Below are positions 25,693 to 34,782 of a stretch of DNA of 64,000 bases, in pieces (the first letter of the stretch is position 1; every line of letters starts with the position of its first letter). The DNA is taken from the NCBI RefSeq assembly GCF_007855645.1, contig NZ_CP042261.1, positions 476,501-540,500 on the forward strand, written 5' to 3'. Below the pieces are notes generated by a model. It saw nothing but the letters and a program-made list of their open reading frames with translations. It made no database searches and had not been told where the DNA came from. This stretch comes from Qingshengfaniella alkalisoli (GTDB lineage: Bacteria > Pseudomonadota > Alphaproteobacteria > Rhodobacterales > Rhodobacteraceae). A program made the position numbers and the translations under genes.

Positions 25693-27486
25693 TTATAGAT
25701 GTAGCCGTAGGTCGATCAGATTTCCGGGACGTTCGCCCAAGGGTTCCAGCGCGGGGTGTTTCAATTGTGTCAGATGGTGTCCTGCGCCGACCTCACAGGT
25801 CACCTTGGCCGTGGTCCCGTGCATTGGCTTGAACGACCAGGTGGCCAATGTCGGCGGATCGATCTTGGGGTTGAGCAGGATATAGTCACGAAGCACGTCA
25901 CGCGTTGTTCTAGAGCTGGTCCAGACAGGGACCGCGTCTCGCAACACGCTGAACCCGCTTCCTCCGCCGGCGCGATGGTTGGTCGTGATGACATGAAAAC
26001 GATCAAGGGTCTGCACATCGCGCCCGGCCAACTGCAAGCGATCTATAGCGGGCACGGGTTGGGACAGGTCGAAGCGATAGGTCAGTCCAAACAGAACATC
26101 GAAGTTGTAGGCGGGTTCGACCGGATTGAGCAGCGGTGCATCTTGGGCGCTTGAGGGGACATGCTGGAACGCGCGCGCGACGCGATTCAACCAATCACGA
26201 ATGTGTTGGCCAGTCAGTTCGAGCACGCACAACGTGTTCGGGTAAGGCAGCAGGTCGATCAAATGGCGGTGGCGAACGGTTCCAATGGGAATGTCTGTGA
26301 CATGGCCGCCGTTCGGCACTGCGCGCGCCTGGTGGGGGGCGACTGCGCAAAGTAGCGGGATATCTGGTTCCAGCACCTGGGTTGCATGACAGCGTACAAA
26401 GCCAAATTGCGAGTCGGCGATCAAGCGCAAGGCTGGCGCATCCTGAATTCGCGCAAAATGGAGATGCAGTGCGGTTTCGGTGATGCCAAGCGGCTCTTCT
26501 ATGTAGGCTCTCGCGGCATGATGGGCACCCCTGGTGGCACGTAGCACGTAGCGGTTCGGCCGGCTGCGCGGTGGTATCGGCCTGCGCTGGCTCGTGTGCC
26601 CGGCTACTTTCCATCCGGCGTTTGAGTGCACCAACTGCAGATCGATTACCCCTATTTCTCGACCATGTGCAGCAGGCATGATCGTGGGAATACCGTGAAG
26701 CGTGCCGTCGGCGTGATTGATAGTGGAGTCATCGCTGGTTTGATTTTCTTGCGGAAACAGTGAATGGGTGTGTCCGGCGATGATGGCATCAACGCCATGC
26801 ATCGTGGCGAGTTGCAGCGCACTGTTGTTGGCCGAGCGACCCAGCGGTCCAGGTTCGATTCCGGCGTGGCAAAGAGCCACGACGATATCCGCACCTTCTG
26901 CTCGAAGCAGCCTGACATTTGACGTGATCGCATCGCTTATGTCGCTGGAAGTTACTTTGCCCTGCAGGTGCAAACGATCCCAATCCATGATCTCGGGAGG
27001 GGTGCCACCCACGACGCCGATACGAATGGGCCGCTCTCGACCGTCACCACACGGCAGATCGCGATCGAGAATAGTGTAGGGTCGAAAGTAGTTCTGGCCA
27101 GTGCCGACTGTTGTCACATTTGCACAGACGAGCGGGAAGTGCGCCTGCTTGATGGCGCGATCCAGAAGAGGCAACCCATAGTTGAAATCATGGTTCCCAA
27201 CAGTGCCCGCATCGTAGCCGATCGCATTCATCGCTGCGATAACGGGGTGCATTGTGCCGGCCTCGGCGGCGGCGTCTGCCAACACCGTGCCTTGTAGAAA
27301 ATCCCCGTTATCGAGCAAAAGCGAATTTGTCGCCTCGCGCTTCAGGTGATCGATGAGGGTCGCGAGATGCGCGAGTCCTTGTCGGTGCAAGCTTCGTCCG
27401 GTTTCATAGTCGAATGGCCACACCTGTGCATGCAGGTCGGTTGTAGCCAAGAGTCGCAGCGTTGCGCTTGCGTCGGCCTGTGGCAA
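25693..27486 (-). CDS. 2',3'-cyclic-nucleotide 2'-phosphodiesterase/3'-nucleotidase, no signal peptide
   Basis: 597 residues of the CpdB/5'-nucleotidase family. The N-terminal metallophosphoesterase domain has the metal motifs ATTDLHAQV, LLLDNGDFLQG, GTVGNHDFNYG and IAGHTHSLFP. The C-terminal nucleotide-binding domain spans about 360-590. CpdB proteins are normally periplasmic, but here the protein begins directly at the catalytic domain. A TAA sits in frame 30 bases before the start and only TTG (27486) is available, so no leader can be added. It may therefore act in the cytoplasm. It is divergent from nudC. Confidence 0.85.
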   Translation of the reverse strand: MPQADASATLRLLATTDLHAQVWPFDYETGRSLHRQGLAHLATLIDHLKREATNSLLLDNGDFLQGTVLADAAAEAGTMHPVIAAMNAIGYDAGTVGNHDFNYGLPLLDRAIKQAHFPLVCANVTTVGTGQNYFRPYTILDRDLPCGDGRERPIRIGVVGGTPPEIMDWDRLHLQGKVTSSDISDAITSNVRLLRAEGADIVVALCHAGIEPGPLGRSANNSALQLATMHGVDAIIAGHTHSLFPQENQTSDDSTINHADGTLHGIPTIMPAAHGREIGVIDLQLVHSNAGWKVAGHTSQRRPIPPRSRPNRYVLRATRGAHHAARAYIEEPLGITETALHLHFARIQDAPALRLIADSQFGFVRCHATQVLEPDIPLLCAVAPHQARAVPNGGHVTDIPIGTVRHRHLIDLLPYPNTLCVLELTGQHIRDWLNRVARAFQHVPSSAQDAPLLNPVEPAYNFDVLFGLTYRFDLSQPVPAIDRLQLAGRDVQTLDRFHVITTNHRAGGGSGFSVLRDAVPVWTSSRTTRDVLRDYILLNPKIDPPTLATWSFKPMHGTTAKVTCEVGAGHHLTQLKHPALEPLGERPGNLIDLRLHL

Positions 27487-27638
27487 AATTCTCGTTCTCT
27501 CCGTGTTGCGCCATTAACCTCTGCGGATATAGGCATAATATCAAAGGATATTCTACCATAAGTTGTGGCGGTCTCGATTTGCTTCTTCCCACTGGCTATG
27601 CCAATCACTGGGCAGCAGGTAGATCGGCGGAGGGCTGG

Positions 27639-28517
27639 ATGGATAAGGTGACGTTTGCGCGTGCAGGGTTCGACTGTGCGGCTCATCTGCGTGCCAAACC
27701 GCCTGTGCTTGCAGATCTTTGGCATGCTGCAGACGCAAAGGTTCTGCCCCTGTCCGGCGGATTGTTGCCATGCGACGATACGGCAGGGTTGCGCTGGTCG
27801 CCTAGCACGGATCACGTGGACAGATTCGATGCAGCGCTGTTCCTCGGCATATCGGACGCTGGCCCGCGATTTGCGCTGGAGGTTGATGACCCCGCCTGTG
27901 CGGCGGATTTGCGCGATGTCATGGCGCGGCTTTCGCCTTCGGACGCCTCTTTGGCCGCGACGGCGCGTTCTTTGTTCGAGTGGCATCGCAGGCACGGGTT
28001 TTGCGCCAATTGCGGCGTGCGTAGTGATATTGCGAATGGCGGATGGACACGCATTTGTCCGACATGCGGGGCCGAACATTATCCGCGTACCGACCCGGTG
28101 GTCATCATGTTGGTGACCCATGGCAATTCGGTGCTGGTCGGACGGTCTCCCGGATGGCCGGACGGAATGTATTCTTTGCTTGCGGGGTTCGTGGAACCTG
28201 GCGAGACGGTCGAAGACGCCGTAAGGCGCGAGGTATTCGAGGAAAGCGGCGTGCGCGTCGGGCCGGTGAAGTATCTTGTCAGTCAACCATGGCCTTTCCC
28301 TTCTTCGCTCATGCTGGGTTGCGCGGCTGTGGCCGAAAGCACAGGGATTACCCTGGATCCCGTGGAACTAGAGGACGCATGCTGGATCACGCGCGAGGAC
28401 ATGATGAGTATCGTCCACGGAGGGCATGCTACGATGCGGTTGGGTCGGAAAGGGGCTGTTGCGCGCTATATCGTCGAAAAGTGGCTCGCGGATGAATTGG
28501 AAGGCATTCCGACGTGA
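27639..28517 (+). CDS. nudC: NAD(+) diphosphatase / NAD-capped RNA hydrolase NudC
   Basis: 292 residues. A zinc ribbon (CANC...CPTC) precedes the Nudix domain, whose box reads GFVEPGETVEDAVRREVFEE followed by SGV. SQPWPFPSSLM is the NudC-specific signature after the box. The enzyme hydrolyses NAD(H) to NMN(H) and AMP and can remove NAD caps from RNA. The ATG at 27639 follows GGAGGG; the frame is open upstream to 27462 but that part lacks conservation. It overlaps the next gene by 4 bases (GTGA). Confidence 0.93.
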   Translation: MDKVTFARAGFDCAAHLRAKPPVLADLWHAADAKVLPLSGGLLPCDDTAGLRWSPSTDHVDRFDAALFLGISDAGPRFALEVDDPACAADLRDVMARLSPSDASLAATARSLFEWHRRHGFCANCGVRSDIANGGWTRICPTCGAEHYPRTDPVVIMLVTHGNSVLVGRSPGWPDGMYSLLAGFVEPGETVEDAVRREVFEESGVRVGPVKYLVSQPWPFPSSLMLGCAAVAESTGITLDPVELEDACWITREDMMSIVHGGHATMRLGRKGAVARYIVEKWLADELEGIPT

Positions 28518-28963
28518 AATTGACCGCTTCTGCCGAGATTGATGCCTCCGCTGAGATCGCTTTCGCTCGTATGTCGGATTTCGACGGCTTCCTTGGTGTC
28601 CTTACTGACCAGGGCACTTTCCTTCAGCGTCGCAACGCACCAGACCCGATCACGGTCGGAACGACGTGGTCAGGACAGCTCGATATCCGTGGGGCGGTGC
28701 GTGACATTGACGTCGAGTTGACGGGACTGGAGCGACCGCGCTTCTATGAACTGGCCGCGCATGGTGGCGGGCTTCAGGCGACGATGCGTGTCGATGTGAT
28801 CGCCGAGGGTGCCGACGCAAGTCGGGCGCTCGTAGCCATTGATTTGACGCCTGTTTCGCTGGCGGGTCGCATAGTTTTGCAATCAGTAAAGGTGATGCAC
28901 CGCAAGCTTGAAAAACGCCTGCGCAGCCGTTTGCGGCGATTTGCGCGATACATCACTGAATGA
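28514..28963 (+). CDS. SRPBCC-fold protein
   Basis: 149 residues of the START/Bet v 1-like fold: it opens with KLTASAEIDASAEIAFARMSD, typical of polyketide-cyclase/SRPBCC proteins, and ends in a long basic helix (HRKLEKRLRSRLRRFARYI). Such proteins bind hydrophobic ligands, and no substrate is evident. The GTG start overlaps the nudC stop, which indicates translational coupling. The stop directly abuts that of pheA on the other strand. Confidence 0.8.
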   Translation: MKLTASAEIDASAEIAFARMSDFDGFLGVLTDQGTFLQRRNAPDPITVGTTWSGQLDIRGAVRDIDVELTGLERPRFYELAAHGGGLQATMRVDVIAEGADASRALVAIDLTPVSLAGRIVLQSVKVMHRKLEKRLRSRLRRFARYITE

Positions 28964-29794
28964 TTACTCGTGGCGTCGCGGATCGGCGGGATAGGTGCCG
29001 AGAACCGTCAGGCTCGAGGTAAAATATTCGAGTTCTTCCAGTGCTCGCCCGACGTGCGGATCTTCCGGATGCCCTTCAATATCCGCGTAGAATTGTGTTG
29101 CGGTGAACGAGCCGTCGACCATGTAGCTTTCAAGCTTGGTCATGTTCACGCCGTTCGTCGCAAACCCGCCCATGGCCTTGTAAAGCGCGGCGGGAATGTT
29201 GCGTACCTGAAAGACGAAAGTGGTCATCATGTTGCCAGACCGGCGGGCCAGTTCGACTTTGGGTGACATCACCAGAAAGCGGGTCGTGTTGTGCCCGTGG
29301 TCCTCGATGTCGCGCGCGATAACCTCCAGCCCGTGGGTCTGGGCGGCAAGCTCGCTGGCCAATACAGCATAGCTATTGTCACCACTTCTCGCCAGATCGG
29401 CAGCGGCCCCGGCGCTGTCTGCTGCGCTTTCTGCGCGGATGCCGTGCTCCTTTAGGAATCGGCGTGCTTGCGGCAGCAGAACGAGATGCGCGCGAACGCG
29501 GTTAATGTCTTCAAGCCGCGTGCCAGGTAGGGCCATCAGGCAGATACGAACCCGTACGAAGAACTCGTCTATGATATGTAATCCGGATTCGGGCAGCAGA
29601 CGGTGGATGTCGGCGACGCGTCCATAGGTGGAATTCTCGATGGGCAGCATTGCAAGATCGGCGCCACCGCCATGCACGGCGTCAATGACTTCCTCGAATG
29701 TGTCGCACGGAAGGGGATCGAAACCGGGCCGCGCATTCACGCATGCTTCGTGTGAATAAGAACCGAGCGCCCCCTGAAATGCGATGACCGGCAT
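28964..29794 (-). CDS. pheA: Prephenate dehydratase
   Basis: 276 residues. The catalytic domain (about 1-180) has AFQGALGSYSHEA, LPIENSTYGRVADI and the DIEDHGHNTTRFLV block with the essential Thr-Arg-Phe. The C-terminal ACT domain (about 195-270) has KAMGGFATNGVNMTKLESY for Phe feedback inhibition. It converts prephenate to phenylpyruvate. No chorismate mutase domain is fused. It is divergent from the cytochrome c gene. Confidence 0.96.
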   Translation of the reverse strand: MPVIAFQGALGSYSHEACVNARPGFDPLPCDTFEEVIDAVHGGGADLAMLPIENSTYGRVADIHRLLPESGLHIIDEFFVRVRICLMALPGTRLEDINRVRAHLVLLPQARRFLKEHGIRAESAADSAGAAADLARSGDNSYAVLASELAAQTHGLEVIARDIEDHGHNTTRFLVMSPKVELARRSGNMMTTFVFQVRNIPAALYKAMGGFATNGVNMTKLESYMVDGSFTATQFYADIEGHPEDPHVGRALEELEYFTSSLTVLGTYPADPRRHE

Positions 29795-29936
29795 ATGTCG
29801 TCTCCCGATTGGCGCGGATTTTCCGCAACTTTTTGCCCTTCACGATCAAAAGGGCGATTAGTCGCGCCTCTTACTCCTTGCAGGCAGCGAGTGGAACCCG
29901 CTACATAGCCCCCAACTTTGACTTAGGGACGACGCG

Positions 29937-30455
29937 ATGTTTGACACCATGACGTTTACCAAGGTGCTTGGCGGTTTCTGCGGCGCGCTGCTCGTGTTTC
30001 TGCTGGGTGGCTGGTTGGCCGAGTCGCTGTACCATACCGGTGGCGGCCACGGCGAAGCACATGAACAGGCCTACTCGATTGATACGGGTGCCGAAGAAGC
30101 CAGTGGTGAGCCGGCCGAGGAAATCGACTTTGATGCATTGTTGGCAGAAGCCGATCCCGCGAAGGGTGAAAGCGTTTTTCGTAAATGCCAAGCCTGTCAC
30201 AAGCTGGACGGCACCGACGGCACGGGGCCGCATCTGAATGGCGTGGTTGATCGTGCGAAGGCATATGTTGATGGGTTTGCCTACTCGGACGCCCTGATGG
30301 CAATGTCCGAGGAAAGCTGGACCCCCGAGAATCTCAGCCATTTCATCGAGAATCCCCGCGGTTACGCGCCGGGCACGAAGATGAGCTTCGCCGGGATCAA
30401 GAAACCGGAAGATCGTGCTGATCTGATCGCATATCTGCAAACGACCGGCGGCTGA
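29937..30455 (+). CDS. Membrane-anchored cytochrome c (cytochrome cy/c552 type)
   Basis: 172 residues. One N-terminal membrane anchor (about 8-30) is followed by an acidic linker (about 40-70) and a class I cytochrome c domain with the haem motif CQACH (84-88). The Met ligand is in APGTKMSFAG. This is the layout of cytochrome cy of Rhodobacter and CycM of Paracoccus and Bradyrhizobium, which carry electrons from the bc1 complex to the terminal oxidases. A terminator follows, so the gene is monocistronic. Confidence 0.93.
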   Translation: MFDTMTFTKVLGGFCGALLVFLLGGWLAESLYHTGGGHGEAHEQAYSIDTGAEEASGEPAEEIDFDALLAEADPAKGESVFRKCQACHKLDGTDGTGPHLNGVVDRAKAYVDGFAYSDALMAMSEESWTPENLSHFIENPRGYAPGTKMSFAGIKKPEDRADLIAYLQTTGG

Positions 30456-30480
30456 TTGCCCGGAACTTCGGCACAGTTTC

Positions 30481-30507
30481 AGGCCACCCCAGGCGGGTGG
30501 CCTTTTT
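30481..30507 (+). terminator. Rho-independent terminator after the cytochrome c gene
   Basis: A 9-bp perfect stem (AGGCCACCC and GGGTGGCCT) with a 5-base loop, followed by TTTTT overlapping the last stem base. Confidence 0.9.
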
Positions 30508-30626
30508 CGTTTGTATCCCGCTCACGTCAGCTCACAGAACAGCAATCGCGGCTTGCAAGACCACAGGGTCAGCCGTTAGCTTCACTCCACCGATTTGAAT
30601 GTTCCCGTGACATGCAGGAGTTGCAG

Positions 30627-32540
30627 ATGCCGTCATCCCGCGCCGTGATCGATCATCCAGAAGGAGGCCGCTGGCGCCATCCTTGGAGACGACAATTGGC
30701 CGGAGTCCTCACCGCCGCAATCATGTTGATGCCGGTGAATGCGGCTGCGCAGGAAAACATCATCAAATCGCATGGCATCGCGACCTATGGAGATTTGAAA
30801 TACCCGGCCGATTTCGAGCACCTTGATTACGTTAATCCCGATGCGCCGAAGGGTGGCGAGATATCGATCTGGGCGGACGGAACCTTTGATTCACTGAACC
30901 CCTACACGACCAAGGGCCGAGCAGGAGCGCTTGGAAACATCTTCTTCGAGTCGTTGCTCGAAGGAACGGCGGATGAGACGGGGTCGTATTATGGGCTGCT
31001 CGCCGAGTCGCTGGAATATCCCGAAAGCCAGGATTGGGTGATTTTCAACATCCGCCCCGAAGCGCGGTTTTCAGATGGAACACCCGTGACTGCGGAAGAC
31101 GTGAAGTTCAGCCATGATCTGTTCATCGAGCAGGGGTTGCCGTCGTATCGCGAAGCCGTGAAGCAATTGGTGAAGGAAGCGGTCGTTTTGGACGAACGCC
31201 GCGTGCAGTTCATCTTTCAGGATGATGTCCCGCGCAAGAACCTAATCTTGCAGGTTGGCGGAACGCCTGTGTTTTCAAAGAAGTGGTTCGAGGAAACAGG
31301 ATCCAAGCTGGATGAAACGCGGCTGGAGCCAGCTGTCGGTTCTTCGCCGTACCTGCTTGAGTCCGTCGATGTAAATCGCCGCATCGTCTACAAGCGAAAC
31401 CCGGATTACTGGGGCTGGGACCTTCCGATCAATCAGGGACGCCACAATTACGACCGCATTCGTGTCGAGTATTTCGCCGACAGCAATGCCGCATTCGAGG
31501 CCTTCAAGCGGGGCGAATATACCTTCCGTATCGAGTCGGAGGCCGAGGCCAACACCTGGACCCAAAGCTACAATTTTTCCGCCGTGCGCCAGAGGCATGT
31601 GATCAAGGAAGAATTGCCCGACGGTAACATCCCCGCCGCGCTTGGCTTTGTTTTCAACATGCGCCGCGATGTGTTCAAGGACCCGAAGGTTCGCGAGGCC
31701 CTGGGGCTGATGTACAACTTCGAATGGTCCAACAAGACTCTGTTCCAAGGGCTCTACGCCCGGCAGGACAGCTTTTGGGAAGGCAGCCAGTTGGAAGCGA
31801 AAGGGCCGCCAACAGAGGGTGAACTGGAATTGCTGGAGCCACTCGCCGCCGATCTTCCCGATGGTATTTTGACCGAAGATGCCGTGACTTTCCCTGAAAA
31901 TGATCCGGGTGTGGCCTTGCCGTCGCGCCGTGTGATGCGTCAGGCGCTGGGGCTTCTTGCTGATGCAGGCTGGGAAGCCGGGCAGGACGGCAAGCTGCGC
32001 AATGCGGAGGGCGAGACGCTGCAATTCGAGATCATGGGCCGCAATCCGCTGCTGGATCGCGTCGTTAATCCATATGTCGAGAACCTCAAACAGCTTGGCG
32101 TCGATGTGACCTATAATCGTATCGATCCATCGCAATATACTTTCCGCCGTCGAGCCTTCGACTTCGACATGGTGATCTATCCCTATACGATGGGGCCGGA
32201 GCCAGGCATCGGGTTGGGACAGCCTTTCGGATCAGAAGACGCCGATCATTCGGTGTTCAATCCCGCAGGTGTTGCCAATCCGGCGATCGATACGCTGATC
32301 GAAACCATCGTCGATGCCCAAACACGCGAAGATCTTGTCCCTTCCGTTCGGGCACTTGATCGGTCGCTGCGTGCCATGCATTTCTGGGTGCCCATGTGGT
32401 ACAAGGACAAGTACTGGGTCGCCTATTTCGACATGTATGAGCATCCCGAGACCCTTCCGAAATACGCTCTGGGCTATCTCGACTTCTGGTGGTGGAACGA
32501 GGAAAAGGCCCGGAAGCTTAGGGACGAAGGGGCGCTATAA
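30627..32540 (+). CDS. yejA: ABC transporter substrate-binding protein YejA
   Basis: 637 residues of solute-binding family 5 (oligopeptide/nickel type), YejA-like. A long basic n-region precedes the signal peptide (hydrophobic part about 29-45, ending NAAAQ). The mature protein starts near ENIIKSHGIATYGDLKYP and contains NPDAPKGGEISIWADGTFDS, typical for YejA. It would deliver peptides such as microcin C-like compounds or murein-derived peptides to YejBEF. The ATG at 30627 follows CAGGAG; an ATG five codons upstream lacks this spacing. It starts a four-gene operon. Confidence 0.93.
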   Translation: MPSSRAVIDHPEGGRWRHPWRRQLAGVLTAAIMLMPVNAAAQENIIKSHGIATYGDLKYPADFEHLDYVNPDAPKGGEISIWADGTFDSLNPYTTKGRAGALGNIFFESLLEGTADETGSYYGLLAESLEYPESQDWVIFNIRPEARFSDGTPVTAEDVKFSHDLFIEQGLPSYREAVKQLVKEAVVLDERRVQFIFQDDVPRKNLILQVGGTPVFSKKWFEETGSKLDETRLEPAVGSSPYLLESVDVNRRIVYKRNPDYWGWDLPINQGRHNYDRIRVEYFADSNAAFEAFKRGEYTFRIESEAEANTWTQSYNFSAVRQRHVIKEELPDGNIPAALGFVFNMRRDVFKDPKVREALGLMYNFEWSNKTLFQGLYARQDSFWEGSQLEAKGPPTEGELELLEPLAADLPDGILTEDAVTFPENDPGVALPSRRVMRQALGLLADAGWEAGQDGKLRNAEGETLQFEIMGRNPLLDRVVNPYVENLKQLGVDVTYNRIDPSQYTFRRRAFDFDMVIYPYTMGPEPGIGLGQPFGSEDADHSVFNPAGVANPAIDTLIETIVDAQTREDLVPSVRALDRSLRAMHFWVPMWYKDKYWVAYFDMYEHPETLPKYALGYLDFWWWNEEKARKLRDEGAL

Positions 32541-32543
32541 GGC

Positions 32544-33629
32544 ATGGGAGCCTATATTCTACGGCGGCTGGCCCTGATCATTCCTACCTTGATCGGGATC
32601 ATGCTGATCAACTTCACGCTGGTCCAATTCGTGCCGGGTGGTCCCATCGAACAGGTCATTGCCCGTATTGAAGGGCAGGGAGATGTGTTCCAGGGGATAT
32701 CCGGCGCTGGTGCGGAGCGCGTTGAAAACATCGGCGGCGGTAGTGAAAAGTACATGGGGGCACGTGGTCTGCCGCCGGAATTTATCGAGGAACTTGAACG
32801 CGAATTCGGGTTCGACAAGCCGCCGGTGCAACGTTTCCTGTCGATGCTGTGGAACTACGCGCGCTTCGATTTCGGCGAAAGCTATTTCCGGTCCATATCC
32901 GTTGTCGATCTGGTGCTGGAGAAGATGCCAGTGTCGATCAGTCTCGGGCTATGGTCGACGCTGATCGCCTATCTGGTGTCCATCCCGTTAGGCATCCGCA
33001 AGGCGGTGAAAGACGGCAGCAAATTCGACACTTGGACGTCGGGCATGATCATCGTCGGCTACGCCATTCCCGGGTTCCTGTTTGCCATTCTGCTGCTGGT
33101 GCTTTTCGCGGGCGGGTCATATTTTCAGTGGTTCCCGCTTCGAGGCCTGACGTCAGACAATTTCGACCAGCTCTCTCCTTTGGGCAAAGTGGCGGATTAC
33201 TTCTGGCATATCGCGCTGCCCGTGCTGGCATCAACTATTTCGGCCTTTGCGACGCTGACCCTTCTGACCAAGAACAGCTTTCTGGACGAGATCAAGAAAC
33301 AGTACGTCATGACAGCGCGCGCGAAGGGTCTGACCGAGCGCAAGGTGCTCTATGGCCATGTCTTCCGCAACGCCATGTTGATCGTGATCGCGGGCTTCCC
33401 GGCAGTGTTCGTCAGCGTGTTCTTTGGTGGATCGCTGATAATCGAAACGATCTTCTCGCTCGACGGGCTGGGTCGGCTGGGCTTCGAGGCTGCAGTTAGT
33501 CGTGACTATCCGGTTATTTTCGGCACGCTCTATGTATTTGGCTTGATTGGTTTGGTCATGGGGCTGATTTCTGACCTGATGTATGTGTGGATTGATCCGC
33601 GCATCGATTTCGAGACGCGGGAGACCTGA
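32544..33629 (+). CDS. yejB: ABC transporter permease YejB
   Basis: 361 residues, first membrane subunit of the peptide importer. The N-terminal helix ([20 protein letters not shown]) is followed by a large periplasmic loop (about 30-140) and five more helices. The EAA-type coupling segment [20 protein letters not shown] is visible near residue 255. It is 3 bases downstream of yejA and one base before the yejE start codon. Confidence 0.95.
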   Translation: MGAYILRRLALIIPTLIGIMLINFTLVQFVPGGPIEQVIARIEGQGDVFQGISGAGAERVENIGGGSEKYMGARGLPPEFIEELEREFGFDKPPVQRFLSMLWNYARFDFGESYFRSISVVDLVLEKMPVSISLGLWSTLIAYLVSIPLGIRKAVKDGSKFDTWTSGMIIVGYAIPGFLFAILLLVLFAGGSYFQWFPLRGLTSDNFDQLSPLGKVADYFWHIALPVLASTISAFATLTLLTKNSFLDEIKKQYVMTARAKGLTERKVLYGHVFRNAMLIVIAGFPAVFVSVFFGGSLIIETIFSLDGLGRLGFEAAVSRDYPVIFGTLYVFGLIGLVMGLISDLMYVWIDPRIDFETRET

Positions 33630-33630
33630 T

Positions 33631-34782
33631 ATGACCGTCTCTGACGCCAGTTTGGCCCCGTCGCCCGTTCGCAAGGCGCGACTGTCACCGCTCAACCAAC
33701 GGCGCTGGCGCAATTTCCGTGCCAACGGTCGCGCTTATTGGTCGCTGATCGTCTTCGCGATCCTGTTTGTTGTGACGCTGTTTGCGGAGTTCATAGCCAA
33801 TGACAAACCGCTTCTGGTCAGCTACCAGGGAGACCTGCGCGCGCCCATCTTCAACTTTTATGCCGAGACCGACTTCGGCGGCGATTTCCGGACCGAGGCC
33901 GCCTATAGCGACATCGAGGTCCAGTGTCTGATCATTTCGGGCGGGTTGGAAAGCTGTTTCGACGATCCCGAAGGTGTTATCGCACAGGCCGAAACGGGCG
34001 TCGTGGATGGGCAGGACATCCAGAAAGGGTGGCTGCTCTGGCCACTGGTTCCTTACAGCTATGACACGATCAACGACATTGACGGCACTGCACCGTCCGC
34101 GCCGGACGCGAAGCACTGGCTGGGCACCGACGATACGGCGCGTGATGTGCTGGCGCGGGTGATTTATGGCTTCCGGCTGTCGGTATTGTTTGCCCTTGTG
34201 GTGACCGCGTTGACATCGGTGATCGGTATTACTGCGGGGGCAGTGCAGGGCTATTTTGGCGGCTGGGTCGATCTGACATTCCAGCGGATTATCGAGCTGT
34301 GGGGCGCCACGCCGAGCCTTTACATCATCATTATCATCGCGGCGGTGTTCCAGATGAATTTCTGGCTGCTGGTCTTCCTGATGACACTGTTCGGCTGGAC
34401 AGCGCTGGTGGGTGTTGTCCGCGCCGAATTCCTGCGCGCGCGCAATTTCGAGTATGTCCGCGCAGCTCGGGCCTTGGGCGTGTCCAACCTCACCATCATG
34501 CGCCGGCATGTGCTGCCCAATGCGATGGTCGCCACCCTGACGATGCTGCCGTTTGTCATTACCGGAACGCTCGGTTCACTGGCCGCGCTGGACTTTCTGG
34601 GCTTCGGTCTGCCGTCATCGGCGCCTTCTCTTGGCGAGATGACCTTGCAGGCCAAGCAGAACCTTCAGGCGCCGTGGCTCGGCTTCACGGCCTTCTTTAC
34701 CTTCGCCATCATGCTGTCGCTGCTTGTCTTCATCTTTGAGGGCGTGCGTGATGCCTTCGATCCCCGAAAGACGTTTTCATGA
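33631..34782 (+). CDS. yejE: ABC transporter permease YejE
   Basis: 383 residues, second permease. A cytoplasmic N-terminus (SPLNQRRWRNFRANGRAYWS) precedes helix 1. A large periplasmic loop follows (about 55-180). The YejE-specific HWLGTDDTARDVLARVIYGF stretch and the EAA loop RAARALGVSNLTIMRRHVLP are present. The ATG at 33631 gives the standard length; the frame is open upstream inside yejB. Its stop overlaps the yejF start by 4 bases. Confidence 0.95.
   Translation: MTVSDASLAPSPVRKARLSPLNQRRWRNFRANGRAYWSLIVFAILFVVTLFAEFIANDKPLLVSYQGDLRAPIFNFYAETDFGGDFRTEAAYSDIEVQCLIISGGLESCFDDPEGVIAQAETGVVDGQDIQKGWLLWPLVPYSYDTINDIDGTAPSAPDAKHWLGTDDTARDVLARVIYGFRLSVLFALVVTALTSVIGITAGAVQGYFGGWVDLTFQRIIELWGATPSLYIIIIIAAVFQMNFWLLVFLMTLFGWTALVGVVRAEFLRARNFEYVRAARALGVSNLTIMRRHVLPNAMVATLTMLPFVITGTLGSLAALDFLGFGLPSSAPSLGEMTLQAKQNLQAPWLGFTAFFTFAIMLSLLVFIFEGVRDAFDPRKTFS

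Noticed and set aside
27462-27638. A 59-codon N-terminal extension of NudC.
   Set aside because: It has no conserved sequence, runs into the divergent phosphodiesterase promoter area, and the ATG at 27639 has a strong Shine-Dalgarno.
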